This document shows positions 55,500 to 64,000 of a stretch of 64,000 nucleotides of DNA, piece by piece. Positions within the stretch are counted from its first letter, which is position 1. Every line of letters begins with the position of its first letter. Under the pieces are notes generated by a model. The model made no database searches and was not told the origin of the DNA. It worked only from the letters and a program-made list of their open reading frames with translations. The position numbers and the translations under genes are program-made. The stretch comes from Adiantum capillus-veneris (Eukaryota; Streptophyta; Polypodiopsida; Polypodiales; Pteridaceae), in NCBI GenBank assembly GCA_014529385.2, contig CM043944.1, positions 88,502,884-88,566,883 of the forward strand, given 5' to 3'.

Positions 55500-56543
55500 T
55501 AAGGAGAGAGCAGGTTTGGAAGGATACGTCCTATTTCCTTTAGTCATATATTCCATGTACAGGAAACTCCCTCCAATTCTAGGACGTTCACTAAATGCAA
55601 CTGAAAACAATTTGTTCTTCAATCATCACATTTGTTATGACACTGTGGCAAGAATCTACTTGTAAGTACACTTTTCAAATGGTTATTCCAACTTTACATT
55701 TGCTTTTACCACACCTATTTTCTAGAGAGCCAAATTCAAAATTCTAACTTTCTTATAAGGCCCTCCAAATGACCTCCAAAATCTCCCAATGGAACGAATG
55801 AAGCTCAAAGAATATGGGAGCGATATTGTATCTCAAATTTAAACACGTTCCATGGAAGGTAAGGTCTGCCTAGTTGTCGATTTTTATAAGAATTGAGTAA
55901 TTACAAAATTGAAGGTAAACTACTGAATTTTAACACTTATGGTGTTTATGAAGTCTCTCGATTCAATCTCCAACTATCTTTGTCAAAGAAAATTGCAAGC
56001 GGAGGGGATGTGGACTTCCTATTGTTAGTGGTGGGCCTTAGTTTGAAAACAATGGTTGGGTATGGCATGGGATGATCCCAGTAGCACACAAGCAAGAAAG
56101 TGGGCTTGCTCCTCACTCTACATTGCTCTATTGGCCAAGCTAGTGAAGCAAAAAATCCACAAGATGGCTAGTGCAACATATTTTAGAGGCATAATTGTTG
56201 TGTTTTTTCAATTCCACTTCCGCTCCTAGCTTGTGTGTAAGCACTTTGTCATGCATGGCTCATGACTCAGACACGCCCATGAGAGAGAGTGAGTGAGTGA
56301 GAGAGGGAGAGAGAGTGCATGCCCATGCAAACTCATGTAACAAGTTCTCCACAACACTCCTCCTCCCCAAGACCATAAATACTTTGATACCATTGAGAGG
56401 CCATGGAAGTAAATGCATGCTAGCCTCCACCCAACCTCCTCTTGTCATAGGCCCTATAGACTATCTTTAGGAGGCCCTAAACTATACATCCCTAACCAGC
56501 ATTTCCTAGGGCTGTGCTTCCTTGGTCCTACCTTGTCAAGACA
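55500..56543. other. No gene seen
   Basis: AT-rich with a GA/GT-rich patch at 56279-56315. No domain on either strand. Confidence 0.5.
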
Positions 56544-56988
56544 CCCCAAAACTCCACGACACACTTGAGGAGTTTGGAATTTGATATTTTATTAAAGTAT
56601 GTAGTACCAAAAATTAAAGGCCTCTCTTTTAAATTAGATTTTGCATGAACTACAAGGGTTGGCTCTCACCACTTATTGCCTACAGTCTACAAAGTGAGTC
56701 GTGTAAGTTATTGAGCATGGATAAAATATTTAAGAGACACTTGTGCTAAAAGTAATAGGCTGAAATGGATTTATTGAATTCATTGTTGAACTCTATTGAA
56801 ATCTTCTCCTCAATTTCTTGTATTCAATTTACAAAAGATCAACTCACCACAATCAGATAAAAAATAAAGATAGCAACAGTACACTACCCTGATTGTAATG
56901 CTAACCACACACAATAGAAGGGGTACTAATATCATTACATCCCTCCCACTAGGGATAACAACTACCTCTAGTTGCTCACTAGAGAATC
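56544..56988. repeat. Long inverted repeat, left arm (445 bp)
   Basis: Starts CCCCAAAACTCCAC and is the diverged reverse complement of 58358-58814. Similarity stops sharply at both ends (outside 56544 and after GAATC at 56988). It may be a reversed LTR plus adjoining 3' sequence. Confidence 0.8.
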
Positions 56989-57059
56989 GTCTTTCTTAAA
57001 TTGTGTACTCCAAAAATGTGTGCGAAGACTTCTCAAGCATAATTTGTGTATGTCACACA

Positions 57060-58140
57060 ACTTTTTCATGATTTGATCATTGGAGAGTTGCAAAAACTAG
57101 CTCATGTTGGGCATAGAGGTTTTGTGGTTACATTTTTTTTTATGTCGTGATTTGTATTGGCTGACTATGAAAAATGATGTTAAACAATAAGTTTCTTTGA
57201 GAATCTTGGTACTACACTTTATTTTACTTTTACATTTCATTCTGAGTCAAATGGTCAAATAGAAGTAATTAACCACTTGATTATTGATTTAGTTAAAATT
57301 CATGTTCATTCTCAACCAAAGAAATGTGATGATTACCCTCGAGAGGTTATTTACAAAATAAGTCATCAATATCATGCGCATTCAAAGGGTATAAAACCCC
57401 CCCCATACTTACATGCTCTAAGGTAATAAACAAGATAAAATGCAATAAAATCCCCCTTTAAATGATTTTTTATTGAATTTGATCAAATAAGAACCCCTTA
57501 TGTTGAACTCATGTGCTATATTAACATACCTATGGGTGATTTTACAGTTTTCTAATAGCAATACCACTTATTGTAAATCTCCATTTGAGATTGTTCATGC
57601 TCATTGTCTTCCTACTTCTACATCACATCTTTGTGATGTTGAAATGGAGATTGTGCATGGCCATTCTCTTCCTACTCCTACATCACATCTTTCTAATGTT
57701 GTGCATGTTGATAATGATTTCACTATCAATTTCTATGGAAATTTATGGTAGTGTTCATTCTTTCATCAAGCATTCCGAACTTTACACAGAGCATTCCGAT
57801 GCTTTGCTAATGATTTCACTATCAATTTTTAGGAAATTTATGGCAGTGTTCATTCTGTCATCAAGCATTCATAGGAACTTTACACTGAGCATTTCAATAA
57901 GCATCGCAAGGTACATGTGTTTAAGAAAGGGGTGATTCTATACTTCAAATGGAAAAACAACTAATTAAAAGCATTTGGCACCAATGTTTTTATAAATATT
58001 GCTCCAAGTTTGTATGGTCCATTCAAAATATCTGGCATCATTATTGATGTTTCATTTGGTTTAGAATTACCATCACAGTGATACATTCACAATGAATTCC
58101 ACAGAGACCTAATGATGACCCCTACCTCCACACCGTATTT
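57060..58140 (+). pseudogene. Ty3/gypsy integrase remnant with internal duplications
   Basis: The start of a zinc-binding motif (LAHVGHRGF) is followed, after a deletion, by FHSESNGQIEVINHLIIDLV (the Glu block; the first two catalytic Asp residues are lost). Then comes SPFEIVHAHCLPTSTSHL, repeated in tandem as MEIVHGHSLPTPTSHL (about 57585-57700). A second tandem duplication of the following 100-bp stretch lies at 57711-57870. Remnants of the C-terminal domain (HRKVHVFKKGVILYFKWKNN, LYGPFKISGIIIDVS) extend to 58140. It is not one of the integrases of E1, E3 or 25755-26875. Confidence 0.78.
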
Positions 58141-58357
58141 ATGAGAATCCACCTTCACTTGTAGACCAAGAAGAGTAACTCATTCTTGCATAAATAGTTG
58201 TCCATGAGACCACCAATACATGCACCGGAACAATTTACAATAGATATCTCTTGTCCTTTAAGGGCCACCCTAGAAAATTTATCAAATGGATGCTTGAATT
58301 ATTCTTTAATACAATTTTCTATAACTTCTCAACACTTTCTATCCTCATGGTCCATTT

Positions 58358-58814
58358 GATTCTCTATCGAGCAATTGAGGACAGTTGATATCCCTAGTGG
58401 GATGAATGTTACCATATTGGTCACTTTTGTTGTATGTGGTTAGCATTACAATTGAAATATTTGGACTTATAATGGTTAATTATCTTTGCTCTTTATTTTT
58501 TAATTTACTGGTGAGTTGATGCTAGGTAGATTGAAAAATGGAAATTTGAGAAAAAGATTTTAGCGAAGTCTAGCAACATATTGAATAAAGCCATCTCGTC
58601 CTTTATTCTAAGTAAAAGTGTCTCTTAGATATTTTATTCATGGCCAATAAGTCTACATGGATCACTTTGTAAATTATAGGCTGTAAGTGGTTAGAACCAA
58701 CCTATGTGGTTCATGCAAACTCTAGTTTAAAAGAGGGGTCTCTAATTTTTGCACTACCGACTTTAATAAAATACAAATAGCCAACTCCTCAAATGTGTTG
58801 TGGAGTTTTTGGGG
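58358..58814. repeat. Long inverted repeat, right arm (457 bp)
   Basis: Reverse-complement partner of 56544-56988. On this strand it follows the integrase remnant, consistent with the 3' end and LTR of that element. Confidence 0.8.
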
Positions 58815-59156
58815 CTATGATTTTAGGCCATTATTGTGAAGATTCTCTTTCACTCTCACTCTATGCTATGTTGAGGGTGTGTAATCTCGCTACCATATCT
58901 ATCCTTACAAGATTTCTCTATCTCCTACTATGTTTATGTGCATGTATGCTTGTCTGTGTAGGTTGAATTAATCATTCTCTATTTGTGAATTTAATTGAGA
59001 AAAATTGGGTATGTGTGTGTGTTTTAAGGGCTTGAGAATAGACCACCATTCTCCATTTCTTCCATCAGTAGTGTCATAAAATCTAATATCTAACCAACCC
59101 AAATGATTTTCTCATATTAAATTGATCACTTAATGTGGGAGAATAAATGAGAACAA
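58815..59156. other. No gene seen
   Basis: AT-rich sequence between the inverted repeat and the last LTR, no coding pattern. Confidence 0.5.
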
Positions 59157-59367
59157 GTGTTAAGATATAGATATGTGCTTATAGATCTATCTCAACACGG
59201 GGCCAATAGTAAAGGGGCCCAAATGGGAGATGATCTATCAAGAGCAAGGCTAACCAATGGAGCATAAGACCTTAGGGTTAGCTTCATTGAAGACCTCCAA
59301 TAATGTGTGTAAAAGTCCTTTGACCTTAGGTAAGCTAGGGCTCAACTTGAGGTGGGAACCCGGCCCA

Positions 59368-59550
59368 AGCTCAAGGTGCTTGTCGTGCTTGAGGTGCTTG
59401 TCCCGCTTGAGGTGCTTTTCATGCTTGAGGTGCTTGATTGGCTCCATGCTTGAGGTGCTTGATTGGCTCCATGCTTGAGGTGCTTGACTTGGTGCATGAT
59501 TAAGGTGCTTGAGGTGCCTTGAGAAGCTTGCCTGAGATGCTTGTGGGAAC
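59368..59550. repeat. CTTGAGGTGCTTG minisatellite
   Basis: About eight imperfect copies of a GCTTGAGGTGCTTG-type unit of 18-24 bp. It makes an artificial His/Lys/Leu-rich frame on the other strand. Confidence 0.9.
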
Positions 59551-59646
59551 ACCCCCTACTTCAAGTGCTTAGTCATGCTTGATTACTAAGGGGCTTGCTC
59601 ATCCAAAGTCAAAAATATCCCTACAAGGAGGGGGGCGAGCCTACAA

Positions 59647-59680
<34 letters not shown>
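59647..59680. repeat. Poly-G run, 34 nt, with AC repeat after it
   Basis: 34 consecutive G, then GAGAGA and about ten AC units (59691-59710). Confidence 0.95.
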
Positions 59681-59681
<1 letters not shown>

Positions 59682-60736
59682 TGAGAGAGAACACACACAC
59701 ACACACACACAAGGGAAGCCCCAGCTTGAAGAGGCAGCAAGGACACTTGTCAAGTTCCTCCCCATGTTGCCCTCATGGTGTGCCTGAAGCCTATTGGTTG
59801 GCCACCCAAGGGGTCCAATGATAATTTAGGATATTTAATTAATTGATTTTGCATTTATCAAGTCCTCTCTCTCAAATGGGAAAGGGGGACACTTGTCCCA
59901 AGGCTACCCATGTTGCTTGTAATGGCTCCTGCTTGTGATTGGCTAGGCCTGGAGGGGTCCAATGAGCTTCAAGCATGAGCTACAAGGGGGGGTCGACCCA
60001 AGCAAGCTAGGGGGGTGCTTAGGGGCTATACTCACCCACACACACTCACAAACACTCGCATTGTGTACTATGCAATGTGCAAGAACTCCCTCTCCTTCTC
60101 CAAGAAAGTAGAGGTTGAGAGCCTACACCAACACTCTTGGCTATGGAGTGCAAATCCATCCAAGAGACATGCTTCAATGCTTGAGCTTGCCATCTATTTC
60201 TTCTTCATTACTATGCTATTATGTATGCTAGCACAAGAGTTATGATAAGTGAGGAACTAGCTCTTTCTCGTATGAAATGTTTCTTCTTCCTCTTCCCTAC
60301 CCTCATTCCCTGCTAGCTCTCTCCACCTTCGAAGGTGTTTGAGGTCTTGGGAATGAGGCTTGGTATAGTTAAATCTTTCTTCAAGTTTAGGTTATGCTAT
60401 TATGGTGATTCATGAAGCTTTCCATATTCATTTCTTCACCTAGGTCACAAGGAACACAAAGAATGTATTGTAACAAGTCTCTCTTTATAGGAGAAATCAT
60501 AATACAAATGCCTATTGGAGGGGGGACCGGCTCCACATAAATCCGGTCCTCAACTGTTTTCATGTTCTCTAAATTCTCTCTCTTGCAAAAGTATTGTCCA
60601 TTCCAAGTTAACTAATTGCTATAATTATGTTGCTATCTTCAATTATGTCTACCCGCTATGCTCACAAAATCATTTCTTGAAAGTACTCTTATAAAATTCC
60701 GCTACTCTCAAATTGAATAGGCAAATTCCATTACAT

Positions 60737-60748
60737 TGGTATCAGAGC
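60737..60748 (+). promoter_or_regulatory. E4 primer-binding site (initiator tRNA-Met)
   Basis: TGGTATCAGAGC, one base after the LTR end, complements plant initiator tRNA-Met. Confidence 0.88.
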
Positions 60749-61149
60749 ATTTGGTTTCTCTTTTCTTGCTTAAGAAGAGAGGTCCTTAAGTAGCCTATAA
60801 ATGGTTGATGTTGTTAATTATAATAGAGTAAGTGGAACTGGGATCTAATATCGGTTTTGTTAAGCCCACTATGTGGGGGATGGTACACACCTCGGGAGCT
60901 TTGGACTTAATAATGGAGTCTTTTTAGACTTTCCTACGGCTTTACCATTATTGAGCCATAAGAAGTCCGAAAGGAGCTAGCCCTTGGCAACTCTGCTATG
61001 TTAGACCTACTCCTCTACTCTCTATAATTAACCACTTTGAGCCGTGGGTGTAGATACTTAAGAGCCGATTTTCAAAGGCTAAGAGGAGTGGCAACTAAGG
61101 TTTTGAACTGCCAAAGCATACACTAAGTATAAACATAATTTTTGTTAAC

Positions 61150-64000
61150 ATGGCTGACAATAATCAAGAGAGTAGAATGAACATTGATAGCTTTGATTTT
61201 GCACATGAAGGTGCTAATGATGATGCTCCCATGTTTGTGAATTATCTCGTCGCTAGGTTGCAGCAAGCTATGGGCAACCCTGCTTTGCAAGCCGAAGTTA
61301 CTCAACAACTTTGTGCTTATGGAATTTCCCTTCCTCTCACAGAGGAAAGAGAGCTTAGGAGGCCTCTTGAAGAGACCCCCAAAAGAAGACTCTCTCCCAT
61401 TCGAGAGGAGGAATCCAAAGAGAAAGAAAGCAATGAAAGTCTAAGTTCTTCTGAAGAGGTGGCTCCACGAAGACGGCGGTCTAGGCGATCGCCTACTCCT
61501 CCCAAGAGGAAAAGAGCAACCTATAGTCCTTCTCCTCATCACTCTGAAAGGCAAGAGAGGAAACAAAGGAAGAAAAGGGCTAGGAAGAGGTCACCCTCTT
61601 CTCCTTCTTCTTCACCTTCCTCCTCTTCCGATGAAAGTTATGGCTATTCTCCTAGAGAATACAAGAGGGGAGGACATAGCAATTCATTTTCTGCATGGCG
61701 AAGGTCACAAAAGCTAAAGAAGTTCAAGGAGGGAGGAAAGAGTATCTCTTTTCTCACCTACGATGGCACCTTTGGTGCTACCGACAAAGTGTTGGCCTTC
61801 ATCCAACAATTTGATGCGGCCTTTGGGGACGAGGGCTTCACAGAGTCCTCCAAGCTACACCATGTAGTTATGCACTTCCAAAAATCAGCTCGTCAATGGT
61901 GGGCTAGCCTTCGTGGCAATGGAGAAGCCCCAAAGATATGGAAAACTCTACGAGTGTCCATCATGAAGCAATTTCTTCCAAGAGATACTAAAGATAAAGT
62001 TCTTACCGAATGGTGCGGTTTGAAGCTTCTCTCTCATGAGTCTATCAACAAGTATGTAGACAAGTTTTGGGATTTACATCTCAAAGCTACTGTCTTTCAA
62101 AAGATAGACTTTGCCGAGCAAAGACAGCAATTTTGTGCGGGATTACCTGAAGAGATTGCCGAATACATCAACTCTCAATGGCCTGGTACTATTACCGAAG
62201 TAATCCATCACACCATGGTTGCTTCACACATCAATTTCCATCAAGGGGCTAGACGTAATGTCAAGCCCATGGAAAACAAAGATAAAAATGATGCAAAGGG
62301 GAAATCCAATGCTCAAAATAATTCCCAAGGCACTTCCAACAACAACAATCGGTCCAAGGAGAAGGGAGTTTACAAAGGTAAAAACAAACTCTCTCCTGAA
62401 AAGCTTGAAGCTTTTCGCAAGGACCATAAATGTTTCAAGTGTGGGGAGCAAGGACATGGCTATCGTTCTTGCCCCATGAAGAATACTCGCAATGAGACTC
62501 CTAGGGCTTCCACCATCGAAGCTCCAAAAGGATGCTCATTGCAAGGATCATCACTCTCCTATGCTTGGGGAAAGGTAAGAGAGCATGATGCCTTCATCTT
62601 GTTTGACTTTGGCTCTACTCTCAACTTCATATCAATAGAGTTGGCCACCAAGTTGGGCATTCAAGCTTTTGAGATGGGAGATATAGTAACAGCTGATGCA
62701 GCTTTCAAGGGACAACAAGCCTCCGTTACTCCCTTGATTGGGAAGTTGAGGCTTCATGGCTATGTCGACAAAGAAGACTTCTTCATCTCTCCTCTCCAAC
62801 ATCAGGATGTTATCCTAGGGGCACCATGGTTTGATCGCATGGCTGCCAACATGAAGTTCCCTGAAAGGAGAATTTACTTCACCTACAGGGGAAAGAACAT
62901 GTATATAGATGCCAGTGAGCGTGGTCGCACTATTCCACTTGTAAATCCTCTTTCTTTTGATAAATCAATGAAGAGCTCAGTTTCTGCGTACATGATTTAT
63001 GTCAAAGAGTCTCTAAAAGCTAATAATGTTTCATCAAATGAAAATGATAGGAATCAAGAAGAGTTAAACTTGTCTACTTTTCTAAAAGGATTCCAAGATG
63101 TGTTCATCGATGATATCCTTCTGAACCTACCTCCAAAACGAGGGGATGATGACCATCGTATTGAGCTCCTTCCAGGAAGCTCACCGCCTAACAAACCTCC
63201 TTATCAAGTCTCACAAGCTCAACAAGAGGAGATTATGAGGCAAGTACAGGAATTGGTAGACAAAGGGATGGTGAGGCCTAGTTCCTCTCCCTTTTGTTCT
63301 CCAGTCCTTTTAGTGCAAAAGAAAGATGGTACATACCGTATGTGTGTGGACTATCGAGCACTAAACCATATCACTATCAAAAACAGATTTCCCGTGCTTC
63401 GGGTAGAAGATCTGTTTGATAAGCTACAAGGCTCTACCTACTTTAGTAGGATTGACCTTAAGAGTGGCTATCATCAAATAAGGATAGTGGATGAAGATAT
63501 CCTAAAGACCGCGTTTCGCACAACATTTGGTCTTTATGAATATCTAGTCATGCCTTTTGGCTTGACTAATGCACCAGCTACTTTCAATCGTCTCATGGAG
63601 AAAATTTTTAGACCATATCGTAAATTCACTGGAGTGTTCTTTGATGATATCATCATCTACTCCAAATCTTTGGAGGAACATGAGCAACATCTCCAAGTGA
63701 TTTTTCAAGCCTTGAGGGAAAACAAACTTTTTCTCAACCAAAAGAAAAGTGAATTCTTCCTTCAAGAGATTCAATATCTAGGTCATATTATCTCTCACGA
63801 TGGTATTCGTATGGATCCATCAAAGTTAGAGGTAATAAAATCATGGCCTAACCCAAGGAATCTACATGAGCTAAAAAGCTTTATTGGTATGTGTGCATAC
63901 TATAGACGCTTCATAGAAAAATTCTCTCAAGTAGCAGGACCACTACACGACTTAACAAAGAAGAACGTTAAGTTTGTATGGACTGCTAAGGAGCAAAATG
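61150..64000 (+). CDS. E4 gag-pol polyprotein, 5' 950 codons, intact
   Basis: One frame with no stop from the ATG at 61150 to the window end. Residues 78-164 are Ser/Arg/Lys-rich (RRRRSRRSPTPPKRKR). Residues about 198-360 form the gag core (FLTYDGTFGATDKVLAFIQQ, WWASLRGNGEAPKIW). A CCHC knuckle CFKCGEQGHGYRSC starts at residue 428. Protease: LFDFGSTLNFIS at about 484-495, where the D-S/T-G loop is D-F-G, and VILGAPWF later. RT: MVRPSSSPFCSPVLLVQKKD, YRMCVDYRALNHITIKNRFP, MPFGLTNAPATFNRLM, catalytic FFDDIIIYS (Asp pair at 832-833), LGHIISHDGI. The frame continues beyond the window, where RNase H and integrase should lie. Confidence 0.97.
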   Translation, partial: MADNNQESRMNIDSFDFAHEGANDDAPMFVNYLVARLQQAMGNPALQAEVTQQLCAYGISLPLTEERELRRPLEETPKRRLSPIREEESKEKESNESLSSSEEVAPRRRRSRRSPTPPKRKRATYSPSPHHSERQERKQRKKRARKRSPSSPSSSPSSSSDESYGYSPREYKRGGHSNSFSAWRRSQKLKKFKEGGKSISFLTYDGTFGATDKVLAFIQQFDAAFGDEGFTESSKLHHVVMHFQKSARQWWASLRGNGEAPKIWKTLRVSIMKQFLPRDTKDKVLTEWCGLKLLSHESINKYVDKFWDLHLKATVFQKIDFAEQRQQFCAGLPEEIAEYINSQWPGTITEVIHHTMVASHINFHQGARRNVKPMENKDKNDAKGKSNAQNNSQGTSNNNNRSKEKGVYKGKNKLSPEKLEAFRKDHKCFKCGEQGHGYRSCPMKNTRNETPRASTIEAPKGCSLQGSSLSYAWGKVREHDAFILFDFGSTLNFISIELATKLGIQAFEMGDIVTADAAFKGQQASVTPLIGKLRLHGYVDKEDFFISPLQHQDVILGAPWFDRMAANMKFPERRIYFTYRGKNMYIDASERGRTIPLVNPLSFDKSMKSSVSAYMIYVKESLKANNVSSNENDRNQEELNLSTFLKGFQDVFIDDILLNLPPKRGDDDHRIELLPGSSPPNKPPYQVSQAQQEEIMRQVQELVDKGMVRPSSSPFCSPVLLVQKKDGTYRMCVDYRALNHITIKNRFPVLRVEDLFDKLQGSTYFSRIDLKSGYHQIRIVDEDILKTAFRTTFGLYEYLVMPFGLTNAPATFNRLMEKIFRPYRKFTGVFFDDIIIYSKSLEEHEQHLQVIFQALRENKLFLNQKKSEFFLQEIQYLGHIISHDGIRMDPSKLEVIKSWPNPRNLHELKSFIGMCAYYRRFIEKFSQVAGPLHDLTKKNVKFVWTAKEQN

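Larger units (their letters stand above)
59157..60735 (+). repeat. E4 5' LTR (left boundary uncertain)
   Basis: Ends in CA directly before the primer-binding site. It contains a minisatellite (59368-59550) and a 34-nt poly-G (59647-59680). Confidence 0.5.
59157..64000 (+). mobile_element. E4: gypsy retrotransposon, 5' part, runs off the window
   Basis: A 5' LTR ends ...TTACA at 60735, a tRNA-Met primer site follows at 60737, and an uninterrupted gag-pol frame runs from 61150 to the window end. The left end of the LTR is a guess (TGTTAAG at 59157); the partner LTR lies outside the window. RNase H and integrase would follow beyond 64000. The intact frame suggests it is the youngest element here. 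Confidence 0.85.

Noticed and set aside
59250-59552. A minus-strand His/Lys/Leu repeat protein
   Set aside because: Encoded by the CTTGAGGTGCTTG minisatellite inside an LTR; no independent support.

Overview
The window reads as repeat-dominated nuclear DNA of a land plant. The basis is a CACTA (En/Spm) element with the TNP2/DUF4218/DUF4216 set, plant-type Ty3/gypsy and Ty1/copia elements, primer sites for initiator tRNA-Met and tRNA-Asp, and very long CT/GA microsatellites. The mix suggests a large genome such as a fern, but that is inference; nothing here fixes the species. I see no convincing intact host gene, no tRNA or rRNA gene, and no CRISPR array. Most coding regions are mobile-element genes in various states of decay.

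Layout. (1) About 1.1-16.75 kb: a decayed minus-strand CACTA transposon. Its second gene was split by a complete 11,032-bp minus-strand gypsy retrotransposon (E1, 1354-12385; 471-bp LTRs, target duplication ATGTG). (2) 16.76-17.74 kb: a Ty1/copia reverse-transcriptase fragment fused abruptly to (3) a 5'-truncated plus-strand gypsy element (E3, about 17.74-24.25 kb and into a probable 3' LTR) with protease, RT, RNase H, integrase and an extra retropepsin-like ORF. (4) 25.75-26.88 kb: a gypsy integrase fragment. (5) 29.34-40.55 kb: a complete plus-strand element (E2; 956-bp LTRs, target duplication GTGAG) with gag and protease but no recognisable RT, RNase H or integrase. Its leader carries an array of 24-bp palindromes. 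It sits just behind the primer site of an older retroelement whose gag remnant resumes at 41.39 kb. (6) 42.5-45.2 kb: a reversed gag fragment and unidentified ORFs. (7) 46.4-55.4 kb: the most unusual block. It holds a minus-strand spliced pseudogene whose reading frame joins a histone H3-like fold to a Ulp1-type (C48) cysteine protease, a divergent plus-strand spliced gene of unknown function, six related hairpins between and within them, long CT tracts, and a minus-strand transposase-like gene. (8) 56.5-58.8 kb: a gypsy integrase remnant between long inverted repeats. (9) 59.2-64.0 kb: the 5' part of a gypsy element with an uninterrupted gag-pol frame running off the window end.

How the parts relate. 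E1 is younger than the CACTA element it interrupts, and its LTRs differ at about 11 of 471 positions by eye. The E2 LTRs differ at about 36 of 956. E2 and E3 share gag, protease and post-protease sequence, so E2 looks like a pol-less relative that would depend on enzymes from an E3-like partner. The 46-55 kb block may be one decayed multi-gene DNA transposon carrying a captured H3-Ulp1 gene, but I could not find its termini.
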